The notes beneath the pieces are model-generated. The model searched no databases. It had not been told where the DNA came from and worked only from the letters and a program-made list of their open reading frames with translations. A stretch of 37,224 nt of DNA from Chara braunii (Eukaryota > Streptophyta > Charophyceae > Charales > Characeae), in assembly GCA_003427395.1 (NCBI GenBank), contig BFEA01000533.1, positions 46,784 to 84,007 of the forward strand. The letters run 5' to 3'. The position numbers were made by a program, and so were the translations under genes. Positions 1-8,660 of this stretch are shown here, one piece after another. The number at the start of each line of letters is the position of its first letter. Within the stretch, counting starts at the first letter, position 1.

Positions 1-58
<58 letters not shown>
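1..58. repeat. (AG)n microsatellite at window edge
   Basis: Uninterrupted AG dinucleotides run from the first base to 58. The tract is cut by the window edge, so its true length is unknown. Four more long AG/GA or TC tracts occur in the window. Confidence 0.97.
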
Positions 59-62
<4 letters not shown>

Positions 63-89
63 ACGGGAGCCTGCTGACAGGCAATGGAA

Positions 90-296
90 AGAGGAGGGGG
101 AGGAGGAAAAGAGGAGTAGAAGGAGACAGTGGAAAAGAGGAGTAGAAGGAGACAGAGGACGAGGAAGAGCAGGAGGGAGAAGCATGGAGGAGGAAGAAGA
201 AGCATGAAGGAGGGGAAGGGGAGAGACGTGAAGGAGGAAGGATGCAGAAGAGAGGAGGAGGAGGAGGAGGAGGAGGAGGAGGAGGAGGGAGAAAAA
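90..296. repeat. Purine-rich GGA/GAA low-complexity tract
   Basis: One strand is almost pure A and G, with GGAGGA and GAAGAA runs and a partial repeat of GTGGAAAAGAGGAGTAGAAG. Open frames here encode only Arg/Lys/Glu runs and are composition artefacts. I see no gene in 297-480. Confidence 0.8.
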
Positions 297-635
297 AGGT
301 TGGATATCAAACAAGTAGAAAATTAAACTATGAAAAACTAAAAGAAAAATAATCATCTATGGCGACCAAGCCTCCCGCAAGGAAACGCATACCTGTTTGA
401 TTAATTTGGGAATGAGGACTTTAAAATGGAAAAAGGGGGGCCCAGGAAAAAGGCGGGGGGCGAGGGGCGAGGGGGGGAGAGAGTTCTAATTTTAATTAAT
501 TAACACTACCCACTTTCTGCCCCCTCTGCATGGAGACACGAGAGCCACAAGTCAACGAAGAAAGAAGGGAGGACATAAGAGAAGCTTTCCATTTTTTTCC
601 AAAACATCTTTTCTTTAGTTTTGAAGAAGAAGAAG

Positions 636-890
636 GTAACACAGAAGAATACACGACAGAGCAGGATGGGGAAGAAGCTGAGTCAGAGGGCAAACGAAAA
701 GGGAAAAGTTGGCTTGTCGTGTATAGGATCATCCGTTAAAATAAAATAAACTCTTTAATTATGAAGAAGAAAAGAAAACACAGAACAATTCAAAAAATCA
801 AAAAAAAAAAAAAAAAAAAAAACACAGAACAATAATACACGACAGAGCAGGATGGCGAAGATGCTGAGGGCAAAAGAAAAGTAAAAAGTC
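636..890. repeat. Diverged direct duplication (~75 bp units) around 636-712 and 815-890
   Basis: Both units share ACACGACAGAGCAGGATGG followed by a similar purine-rich stretch (GAAGAAGCTGAG versus GAAGATGCTGAG, then GGGCAAA). Short open frames on both strands simply reflect the composition. A poly(A) insertion with its own target-site duplication lies just before the second unit. Confidence 0.7.
777..833 (+). mobile_element. Tail-only retroposition scar: poly(A) with 13 bp duplication
   Basis: AACACAGAACAAT occurs at 777-789 and again at 821-833. Between the copies lies only a short A-rich segment of about 31 bp, mostly poly(A). This is the expected trace of target-primed reverse transcription that stopped within the tail. 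The source element cannot be identified because no body was copied. Confidence 0.7.
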
Positions 891-999
891 CCCGTGCGGA
901 GGAACATCTGTTAAAATTGGAAAGATACAAGTGATGATTCATTAGCATGGCCACAGCGCAAGCATCACGCATAAATCAAGAAATGTCTGAAATGGTCTT

Positions 1000-1620
1000 C
1001 GGAGGGGGGGAAGGGGGGAGGGGGGGAGGAGGGGGGGAACAGATGGAAAAAAAAACAAAAACAAAAAAAAAAACAGATAAAAACCTCACCTTTCTAAATC
1101 CTATTCCGCATCCTAGATGGGAATCCCGCCCGCCGACGAACGAGGACACGTCACCAGTACCGTCACTGCGGCTACGGAGACGGTCATCGTCACCGGCTTA
1201 GGCGCCAATCAACTCTTTTCTAGACATACTGATGGGGTGGGAGAGGGGCCTGAAACTAAGGCACCCCCTGCGACCGGTATTACACACACACACCTCCGAC
1301 CGGAATTACACACCCCTTCCACAGGCCTACACCCTTTCGACGACCGGACGGACAAACTCCCTCCTCTTCTATCCTCTTCCCTCCTCCTCTCATCTTACGA
1401 AAAGACCATCCAGAAACACTCGCCTGTAAACAATCATCTGTCAGCGGAGGGCGAGAAAGGACCATCAGAGGTTCGTGGCTGGAAAGGCGGCCACCTCCGT
1501 TCTCGATGCGATGCGCAGAGCTGAGGCGATTATCCACCGGCGACGCGGGAGAATCAGTAAGAGTGAAAAAAAAAAAAAAAGAAAAAAAAAAAATGCAGTG
1601 AAAAAAAAAAAAAAGGACAC
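1000..1620. other. Non-genic stretch with G-runs and A-runs
   Basis: It holds a G-rich block near 1003-1038, several A-runs (1045-1080 and 1567-1615) and otherwise mixed sequence. Overlapping open frames on both strands show no recognisable domain. I see no gene. Confidence 0.5.
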
Positions 1621-1677
1621 AAGGGCGAACAAGATTTTTGTTTGTCGGTCTGGACTAGAGCTCCTTACCTATGCATT

Positions 1678-1799
1678 GGGCCTCGCTGCACTCCTCTCGA
1701 AATGTGCAAAACGAGAGTGAATCTTCCCGTAGAATATGGAGAGATACACCGCCATGATTTTTGTCTTTTGTGGATGTCGAGAGTAGTGCAGCGAGGCCC
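1678..1799. repeat. Foldback element, GGGCCT-ended family, copy 1
   Basis: The ends are inverted: GGGCCTCGCTGCACTCCTCT on the left matches the complement of the right end, AGTGCAGCGAGGCCC, with about 22 paired bases. The element is about 122 bp. ATT lies immediately outside both ends. The GGGCC terminus and a possible 3 bp A/T-rich target duplication recall Tourist/PIF-Harbinger MITEs, but that assignment is inference. Related copies occur at 2461, 29814, 30675 and 31542. Confidence 0.75.
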
Positions 1800-1910
1800 A
1801 TTATAGCAGTTAGGTGCGTGTGCCGTTCTGCCGATTGGGTCGGGGTTGGGCTGGTTTCTGGCGAGTGACGGTTCGGTCCTTGGTTTCCTTTTCCTTGTTG
1901 TCGTTTTTTT

Positions 1911-2047
1911 GGGGGGGAAGGGAAACTTTGTGTCGTGCCCCTCAAAGTTGAATTTATTTGCTTCTTCCCGTGCCCCTGGGGCCAGTAAACTTTTCTGCAG
2001 GGCCCTGTCTGCAGGGAATGCAACTTTCTGAAACGCCCTTTGTGGAC
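1911..2047. mobile_element. Left half of a G-tract MITE
   Basis: It starts with a seven-G run. Spaced blocks follow (GTGCCCCTCAAAGTTGAATTT, a second GTGCCCCT, AAACTTTTCTGCAGGGCCCTGT). The same order of blocks appears in the fuller element at 21615-22018. No matching right inverted end is visible here, so this copy looks truncated. Confidence 0.6.
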
Positions 2048-2082
2048 CTCCGGGGCCAAGTCCCACTCGCATCGCTCCGGTT

Positions 2083-2176
2083 CCAGTAATGGGGACCTCC
2101 CTGTTGTGTGACACTCCTTGCCATTGCGGACCCAGTAATGGGGACCTCCCTGTTGTGTGACACTCCTTGCCATTGC
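2083..2176. repeat. Two-unit tandem repeat, 49 bp period
   Basis: Units start at 2083 and 2132 with CCAGTAATGGGGACCTCCC and are nearly identical through TGACACTCCTTGCCATTGC. The two copies create Arg/Gly-rich open frames on the minus strand that are not supported as genes. Confidence 0.85.
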
Positions 2177-2460
2177 CGATAGCCATGGATCGAAGATCGA
2201 AGGGCAAGGGCATTCTCTTCATTTTCACGTTGGCTTATTGAGGCAGGCAGGCGGTGAACTCGGTGCTTCCCCATTGGCTGCACGAGTTCACCTTCTTTTG
2301 TCGAAGGTGATCTGTGAGTCCTCCTCTCTGGGGCGGTGCACATCAAGCTATAGAGGGGGAGACCCCCAGTCCCATGAACCAAAAACAAAAAGAGAGAGGG
2401 CAAAAACCCTGCATCACCAGATGGCCACGGCCTGTGCGAGAAAGGAAAGCCTTCACCATC

Positions 2461-2523
2461 GGGCCTCTCTGCACGGCTCTCCAAAGATGCACTTCCATAT
2501 GTTTTGTCTTTTGTGAATGTCAA

Positions 2524-2554
<31 letters not shown>

Positions 2555-2761
2555 GAAAACAATGCTCCAATCTATTCGTGGGGAGCAGCACGTGCTGGGA
2601 ACCAGGCCCAGCGTCCCAGCAGAAAACATGTTAGGAAACGTATGCAAAACAATTGAGATACCCGGGCCATTACCCGGCTTCGGCTAAGAATATCTGAGAA
2701 TATGAGACTACCTAAGCTTGGACAGCACCCCAGCTCTGTCGAGCTCAGTGCAGCTGGGCCC
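2461..2761. repeat. Foldback copy 2, split by a retroposon
   Basis: The left part (2461-2527) begins GGGCCTCTCTGCACGGCTCT and includes TTTGTCTTTTGTGAATGTC, which matches the interior of copy 1 at 1759-1779. The right part (2737-2761) reads GTCGAGCTCAGTGCAGCTGGGCCC, matching the right end of copy 1. A minus-strand retroposon separates the halves. TGTCAAGCTC on the left and TGTCGAGCTC on the right are the probable duplicated target. Confidence 0.7.
2528..2736 (-). mobile_element. Minus-strand poly(A) retroposon
   Basis: A poly(T) run of about 27 bases begins the element on the plus strand, so its poly(A) tail is on the minus strand. The body contains GCTCCAATCTATTCGTGGGG, GGGAACCAGGCCCAGCGTCC and GGGCCATTACCCGGCTTCGG. 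The same blocks in the same order occur at 23696-23949. It is a SINE or the 3' end of a longer element; no tRNA-like promoter is evident. A related fragment is near 35080-35160. Confidence 0.7.
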
Positions 2762-2764
2762 ATT

Positions 2765-3346
2765 AATTAATATCCCCTACCCGACGACGGGGGCAGTTTC
2801 CTCTGCGCTATTTCACTTTTTTTGTATTTTTGTACTCCGCGTGGAAAAACTTTTTTTTATGTGGAAGAAATGTAAGCGCACTGTCGAAGCAAACACCCTT
2901 ACAAGGGTATTTGCTCATGATTTTGCATTCGATACAGTATCAACGCCGGTTGTCATACCAGGGATGGTCTGGAGGAAAAGTGAGAATTTTTTGGCATGGC
3001 ATCTTCAAGTAAAACTTCTCGATCACCGAGACCGAGGTTTCTAGGTGGTCATATGCAGTGATACGACGTGTACGAAAACAGGTAAAGGTTATTAAAAATT
3101 AAGTCTTCCGCCGCAAGGGCCAGCGGATTAGAAGAGAACAAGAAAAGGTCACGCGGGATGCAGCGACCACGATCTAAATCAGTCAAAGGCTCAGGCAGCA
3201 AGGCAAAAATGAATTAGAACGAGTCCAGGGGCGTCAGACCGGCCGGTATGGGAAAGTCGGCGGGTCACGCCGCCATAAAATTTAAAGACGACTGGAAAAT
3301 TAATATAACCCCGACCATGCGGCCACTTATATATATTATTTTGACG
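2765..3346. other. No recognisable gene
   Basis: Mixed-composition sequence. The short open frames at 2718-3044 and 3248-3517 show no known domain and no start context worth defending. I see no repeat relationship elsewhere in the window. Confidence 0.5.
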
Positions 3347-3536
3347 ACGTTATTATTATTATTATTATTATCAGGGTTGCCGCCGTTCGGAACGGGCCGA
3401 ACGCCCGAACCTGAACGGCCGAACGTTCGGCACCCCCTCTCGACGCATTTGGCCGTTCGGCCGAACGCGGACCCAAAAAAAAAAAAAAAAAAAAAAAACG
3501 ATTTCCAAAAAATATGAAAACAGTATATGTTTTCGA

Positions 3537-4166
3537 ACAGGCTTTGGGAATTCTTTAGACTTTTCGAACCTTGCCCGCCCTGGTATTCTTGGCCCGATAT
3601 TCTGTCTGTTTTTCGAATTCTGTAGTTTTAGATTTTCTACTCGTGAGGTCGTGTGGGCAGCATCGAGGTCTTTACCCCTTAGTTGAATCCGAGTAAACAC
3701 GGGAGTTGTCAGTATGGAGATTCTGTTTTCCTTTTCTCTCGCGTTTTTCGAGGTTTCGAGGTTTCTAACTTAGGTCTGCCGATTCGAATAGTTACAGTAG
3801 CTTAGGTATCGACGCTAGGACTAGGTATGGAAGGACTATAATAGTAATGATTGCTTAGTTCTTGGCCTCTTTGGGCCCGACATAGATACCCGGTAGTTCT
3901 CTGAATGCTACACGGGTCAACGGTGAAGGTGGGAATGTAGATAGTTGGCTATGACGAAGGGAGAAGTTTGGCGGATAGCCCTGTGATGATGATTGCGTGG
4001 CGGCAGTCGGAACCAGTTGGAGTAGTCATACCCACCGGCTTTGCAATCTTTGTTGTACTCTAAGTACTATGATAACTTGGCTTTGTCTTTGACTGTTTAC
4101 TAGTGTTTTGTTGCTACTCTGGTCATTGATGTGTCTGCTGAGTTTTCTCTTACCTGTCAGTTAACC
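3537..4166 (+). repeat. 5' pseudo-LTR of the Penelope-like element
   Basis: It begins near CAGGCTTTGGGAATTC and ends after CTCTTACCTGTCAGT. It aligns with 8661-9290 throughout, with scattered substitutions and small indels, including shared blocks such as GAATCCGAGTAAACACGGGA. The visible divergence suggests an old insertion. Boundaries were set by eye where similarity stops and could shift by 10-20 bp. Confidence 0.85.
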
Positions 4167-4346
4167 TGCTAAGGCTCATGTGAACCCGCTTGGAAAGGCT
4201 TGCCGAGTGTGTGTGAGCATGTAGAGTTTAACTATGATACTACCAACCTGTTACGTATCATTAAGCTCGGACAGTTATGCGTCATCAAGAAGAACTGCGA
4301 AGCTCGAGGCAACATGTTTGAAGGAGGTTCAAGTTACCGAGACTGC
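4167..4346 (+). other. Leader between 5' pseudo-LTR and first coding block
   Basis: Similarity to the 3' repeat has ended. From 4263 the frame used by the downstream protein is open up to an in-frame TGA at 4347-4349 (just after codons for Y-R-D-C), so the original start codon probably lies at or before this stretch. Another frame (4234-4662) is open but does not contain the zinc knuckle. Confidence 0.5.
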
Positions 4347-4349
4347 TGA

Positions 4350-5425
4350 CAAAGCGGCGACAAAGACCGAGGGCGCTTTGGGTATCGTGATGGTGATCAA
4401 GATAGAGGTGACGACAGGAGACAGGAGCAGCATCCGGATTCTGGCAGAGAACGCCGTGCATCTTCGAGGGAGTCACCCAGGCGTTTTGTTCCTACTTGTT
4501 ATGAGTGTGGTGAACCGGGGCATTACCGTAACCAATCCCCACGACTTAATGGGGAGGGAGACTCTCGATACCCATCACGTGGCCGCTCGATATCACCTCA
4601 GTACTATTCGAGACTCAGGGGACATCCAGATAGACGATCGACTTCCGAGGAGCCTACATTAAAGCAGCGGTTGGAAGATCTTTCAAGCACCATCGCGTCG
4701 ATGAAAAATACGTTGAGAAGGAGAACGCAAGAAAAGAGGAGAAGGAGAGGCGTAAGAATGAAGAAAGCAAAATGTAAAGAACGTGAGGAGAAAGCAAGAG
4801 CTGAAGCTGAACGCCTCGAAATAGAGAAGAGAATAGAGGTGGAACGTCGGGAGAATGAAAAAAAAAAAAAAATGAAGAGGCTGGCGGAGCAAAGAGAGTT
4901 GATAAAAAAAGAGGCAAGTGTGGCAGTATCGATGCATATGGGAGGCTTGCGCGAGGAGCTAAAATACCATATGGATAGATGTCTGGAAGAATTCGCGAAG
5001 TTGAAAGGATAGGCGAAAGTACCATCACCTCGAGCTGCGCTATCGTCCGATGAGGAGTTTGACTCAAATGAAAGCGATGTCGAGGCTATGAGTGAAAAGA
5101 CCGAACAGTTATCTATCAGTGACAAGAGAAGACGAGGACCAAAAAAGACTATTGGGGACAACCCACCCATGGAATCACCAGCCAAGCATACCTCGAGAAA
5201 ATTTGTACGGCCGCAGTTGCGAATAACAGAACGCTTGCTCGGTTGCAAACCAATTCCAATAAAGAAATCACCAACAAAGAAGACCCCTAAGAAATCGTCG
5301 ATGAAGAAGAAGATCCCGACTGTTGTCGGACCCATGGGTCGGGTCCGATATGTCACTTACAACCTTCGCGAATTGGGAGGTATGGCTGTGGAAGAGTTGA
5401 AGCAGATTGTCATGAAGAGGACGTA
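4350..5425 (+). pseudogene. Penelope-like ORF, N-terminal part: zinc knuckle plus coiled coil
   Basis: The coding frame contains a CCHC-type knuckle with Cys at 4497, Cys at 4506 and His at 4521. The fourth ligand is Ser (TCC at 4536-4538), so the motif reads C-x2-C-x4-H-x4-S. Arg/Ser-rich flanks suggest nucleic-acid binding. From about 4659 to 5009 follows a long Lys/Glu/Arg-rich heptad-like stretch likely to form a coiled coil. An in-frame TAG at 5010-5012 interrupts it, but the same frame continues as an acidic then Lys/Pro-rich segment to the stop at 5424-5426. Such a gag-like module is not part of canonical Penelope proteins. Its role, binding or multimerising the template RNA, is inferred from knuckle and coiled-coil proteins generally. 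Confidence 0.7.
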
Positions 5426-5720
5426 GCCTATGAAGGACTGAAGAAGATGAATATCATCCTGGCTATTACCGAAAAGAGGGTACAAGTAGCCTAGGGATCA
5501 ACAGAAGAAGATGGGCAAGATGGAGGGGGTGCTAAGACCGCTAACGTGGAAAACCGAACGGAGGGTGCTGATGATGATGAGGCTACGGGGGAGAACTAAC
5601 GAAGTTGGACGAATAAGGAGCTATGGGGAATTTGCCGTTGTGCAATTGGTCTTAGAGAGAAGGGGATGTCCAACAACAACCTTGAAATACTACTATACCG
5701 CCTAATGGTGGTGTTGCTGA
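5423..5720 (+). pseudogene. Penelope-like ORF, linker before endonuclease (shifted frame)
   Basis: The likely coding frame shifts by one base near 5423 and continues with a hydrophobic helix-like segment (about 5423-5490), a Glu/Asp-rich patch, then a W-T-N-K-E-L-W block. It carries TAG and TAA codons near 5492 and 5597. No known domain is visible. It joins the coiled coil to the endonuclease. Only its position and residual protein-like composition support it. Confidence 0.45.
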
Positions 5721-6221
5721 TTGAATAACCAGATTCGTTGGTTGAATAAATGCACTGACTCTTGGGTCAGATTGTACGGCCAGTTTGGAATCGCTATCTT
5801 CTCCAGTGTACCTCGTTGCATTTATGTGATTATTTCGCCTCTGTGCAAAGCTCAGTATATTGGCCAAACAGCTAGGAACGGTGTGTTACGCTGGAAAGAG
5901 AACGTTTCGGTAGGTGGAAGGGGAAAGAAACACAACCACTCATACCGTTGGTGGGGCATGTTTGGTTGTGAATCCTACACACTTCTGCCTATCGACACGT
6001 GTAAGGAAGAAGAGTTGATGAATGTGGAAAATTTGTATATCTCGAGATGGTCTCTGGTCCTAAATACCATCGGTAGACCACCTAAGAAGACGCGGAGACG
6101 TGCCACTGGTCGAAGGAGGACAGGGAAGAATGAGAGGAGGAGAAGGGGTAAGAATGTAGTGGAGGGAACCGAGAGGCATTCTTTGACAACCAATGAGGGC
6201 GCGATTAGGAGAAACTGGTGA
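5721..6221 (+). pseudogene. GIY-YIG endonuclease domain of the Penelope-like element
   Basis: The signature is C-I-Y-V-I-I (5817-5834) followed by Q-Y-I-G-Q-T (5853-5870), with the Gly of GIY replaced by Cys. The conserved catalytic Arg is probably the one at 5889-5891 in L-R-W-K-E-N, and an acidic cluster follows about 45 residues later in E-E-E-L-M-N-V-E-N. This nickase would cut chromosomal DNA to prime reverse transcription. A Cys between the two halves and a K-H-N-H-S segment near 5931 leave it unclear whether the Zn-binding CCHH set of canonical Penelope endonucleases is present. Chlamys endonucleases lack that set. The C-terminus is strongly basic. The domain lies upstream of the RT, opposite to canonical Penelope. 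Confidence 0.75.
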
Positions 6222-6663
6222 ATGGACGGTCAGTTTGTTTCAACAGTTATGCAGTCAAGAAGACTTCGGAACTTGGAAGTTCCAAGTATCCCTACAGTCG
6301 GGTAATGACTGGTGTGGAGGTTGGAAATCCATTCGTAAGGCGTTTGGTAACAGTGTCGTCAAGATCAAGGAACAACGGAAGAAGCTTCATGCCTGCAAAC
6401 GAGACTTGGAGAATGGCGGAGATGTGGATTTCATCTACCTACGGAGATGGAAACCGAGACTTGGTATTGATAAGAAGTTGCTGGTATCAGTACTACGTAA
6501 CCCACGTAGGAGTAAGTTCTTAAACGAATGTAGTATTGAGGTGCTTATTAGACTGTCTAGAGTTGCTAAGGACTTTGAGAAACAATCGACTAATGCATAC
6601 CTACGTAGACTGATTACCCGCGCCGCCAAGAATGTACATGGATGGGACCTGAATGTCGCCTGA
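6193..6663 (+). pseudogene. Penelope-like ORF, region between endonuclease and CxC motif
   Basis: A 156-codon open frame, shifted relative to the endonuclease frame and overlapping its end by about 29 bp. It encodes a Lys/Arg- and Leu-rich, mostly helical-looking polypeptide ending in D-L-N-V-A. I recognise no named domain. The following segment (from 6660) resumes the main frame, so a single protein was probably broken by two shifts. Its ATG is not meaningful as a start. Confidence 0.5.
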
Positions 6664-7150
6664 TCGTTAGACTGAAATTCAACGACGGAATTAAGCAAGT
6701 TGAGGTTCGTAAACTTATTAATGATAAGCTCCAGGGTAAGGACATACCTACCTGTATGAAGAACTTGGCACGAATCACTGTTCGTATCGTCTAGGTAAAA
6801 AACCCATCGGTGGCGAACATCCTACACAATCAGCGTAACTTTGCTCGCCCTGAAGTGTTGACCTGCATTTGCGCAGGTGCTCCCTATTCGTTGATAGGAC
6901 GTCACATGCAGTTTAGACTACAGGATATGGATGATGTTCATCCGCTGATTTGGAATGCTAATAATATTCCCAGACCATAACAGCGTGACAGGGAAATTTT
7001 GTGTCGAAGGAACTTTCTAAAGCTTTTGACGGCTGGCGGAATCGCAAGGATAACGTGGTTAAGATCTGTCGAGAGGAAGTTGAACAACGCCTTATTTGCA
7101 ACTCCGAACCCAGGAAGGGTTGTTTGAGCCCGACTCCCAAGGGACGTTGA
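6660..7150 (+). pseudogene. CxC linker domain and RT N-terminal region
   Basis: In the main frame the segment is protein-like from 6660, with stops at about 6792 (TAG) and 6978 (TAA). The motif T-C-I-C-A-G lies at 6861-6878 (Cys codons 6864 and 6870), followed by H-M-Q-F-R-L and a P-L-I-W-N-A-N-N-I-P block. The CxC motif between endonuclease and RT is the hallmark of N-terminal-endonuclease Penelope-like elements. After 6992 the protein-like frame shifts (V-S-K-E-L-S-K-A-F onward) and ends at a TGA near 7148. Confidence 0.65.
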
Positions 7151-7160
7151 GGCTGTCGAA

Positions 7161-8539
7161 GTGAGATTGAAAGGTTACGTGCTTAGGCCGCTTGATCGTA
7201 ATCCGGGTGAAACTTTAGTACTCTGCCCATTCGTGTACTACGAGGCTATGATGAATTTGTTCATAAGAAGCCTCGGGTACGCGGTGGAAGATCTCTCTGA
7301 GGACGACGTGCTGCGAATGATAAAGACGGATGTAAAACACTTGGGCTTGCAGGGCTTCGCCAGATGGAATGAGAAAGGAAGGATGGGGGAAGCTTATAAG
7401 GACATATCAAGATATCGCCCGATATGCCTGACCTTTTCAGAGTTGACAGTACGGACCGGGCGCTGCGTGGCGAAAACCCTTAACCATCTGCTTTTCTCAC
7501 TTCTACAGGATTGGCACTTTAACCTCAGATCAATGAACGATGTTGCTCCAAAACTCGAGTAATTTAATCGGAGAATCAAGACGAGAGTCAAGGGCGATGC
7601 TGAACTTGTCGCAATGGCATATGACATTAAAGACATGTTCAGTAAGCTACTGCATGACGAAATTATCATAGCCACCAACTGGCTACTCGACTATCATGAA
7701 GAAAAAGGTTGACGGTCTGTTCGAGTTAACCCAAGAGGCAGGGGAAGTACCTTTGGGTGCCCGACTGAGGATGATCGTTGGAGGACTGTGGAGTTAAGTT
7801 CGATCAGAGATTTTATCAGCTTTGATTTGAAGCATACATACACACGTGCCACTGGTGTGCTGCTTAGGCAAGTGGTGGAAATCCCAATGGGGAAAAGTAC
7901 CAGCCCCCGCTTGCCTGCATTCTATGGGGTTAAGGCTGATGGATGATGTTAGTGTGGTAATTCTGAAAAAAGGCAAGGAAGGGTGTTCCTGTTGAAACAA
8001 TCATACAGAGTTTTGAGGTTTACTACCCGAAGAACCTGACACTTAAACGTACCGATTGTGGTTCAAATAAGTGGGATTTTTTGGGACTCCAGATGGACCT
8101 CAATCAGCCTTGTCTGTGTATCGGATGCATGCAGTAGTCGAAGAATGAGAGGACAATCTGGGTTGAGGAATGTGTGGAATTAAAAAATGGGCAATCTTAT
8201 TATTCACGGGGGAGCAAGGAGCATAAAAGTATTGTAGTTTCTAGCTACCTGCATCGCATTGACAGGAACACTACCATTCGAGGTCAGATCCCCATGAAAG
8301 TTCTAACATTATCAAGAGAGCTTCGGCTGAAGGATTTTCCCAAAGATTTTCTCGACAGAGTTTTGAGAAGTTTCGTGCGTGGAAGCGATAAGATTTGGGC
8401 AAGGATTTGGTGCTGGTTGTACTCCCGATCTAAGAGCGTTACGTGTACTAGTACCATAATTGGCATCTCGTCCTGTTTGCAGTTTAATTGTCTGCCGTGT
8501 ATTGAGTTTTTTTTTTTTTTGCATTTTGGTTATTGTTAA
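7161..8539 (+). pseudogene. Reverse transcriptase domain of the Penelope-like element
   Basis: The fingers include L-D-R-N-P-G-E-T and S-R-Y-R-P-I-C-L-T. Motif A is Y-D-I-K-D-M-F at 7620-7640, with the catalytic Asp probably the 7623 codon. Motif B is E-I-P-M-G-K-S-T-S-P at 7878-7907. Motif C is L-M-D-D-V at 7936-7950, with the Asp pair at 7942-7947. A W-D-F-L-G-L-Q-M motif lies near 8070-8095, and a thumb-like segment follows (8174-8470). Stops (7560, 7710) and shifts (before motif C, and again before 8009) break it. All catalytic Asp codons remain, so decay is by frame damage rather than active-site loss. Penelope-type RTs are relatives of telomerase RT. Confidence 0.75.
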
Positions 8540-8660
8540 ATGGTCCAGTTTTAGTTTTGGGCCCCGGACAGGCTTTGGGTCGCAGTGGCGGAGCAAGAGT
8601 TAGGCCAAGGAGACAGTATATGATGGGACAGGGTGTTGTTGAGCTTCTTCGGGTCTCGGA

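Noticed and set aside
129-326. Arg/Lys/Glu-rich open frame
   Set aside because: It follows entirely from GGA/GAA repeats; no domain, no codon structure.
4604-5356. 250-codon Ser/Phe-rich minus-strand frame opposite the Penelope-like ORF
   Set aside because: Antisense of a Lys/Glu/Arg-rich coiled coil; composition explains the open frame and no domain is present.
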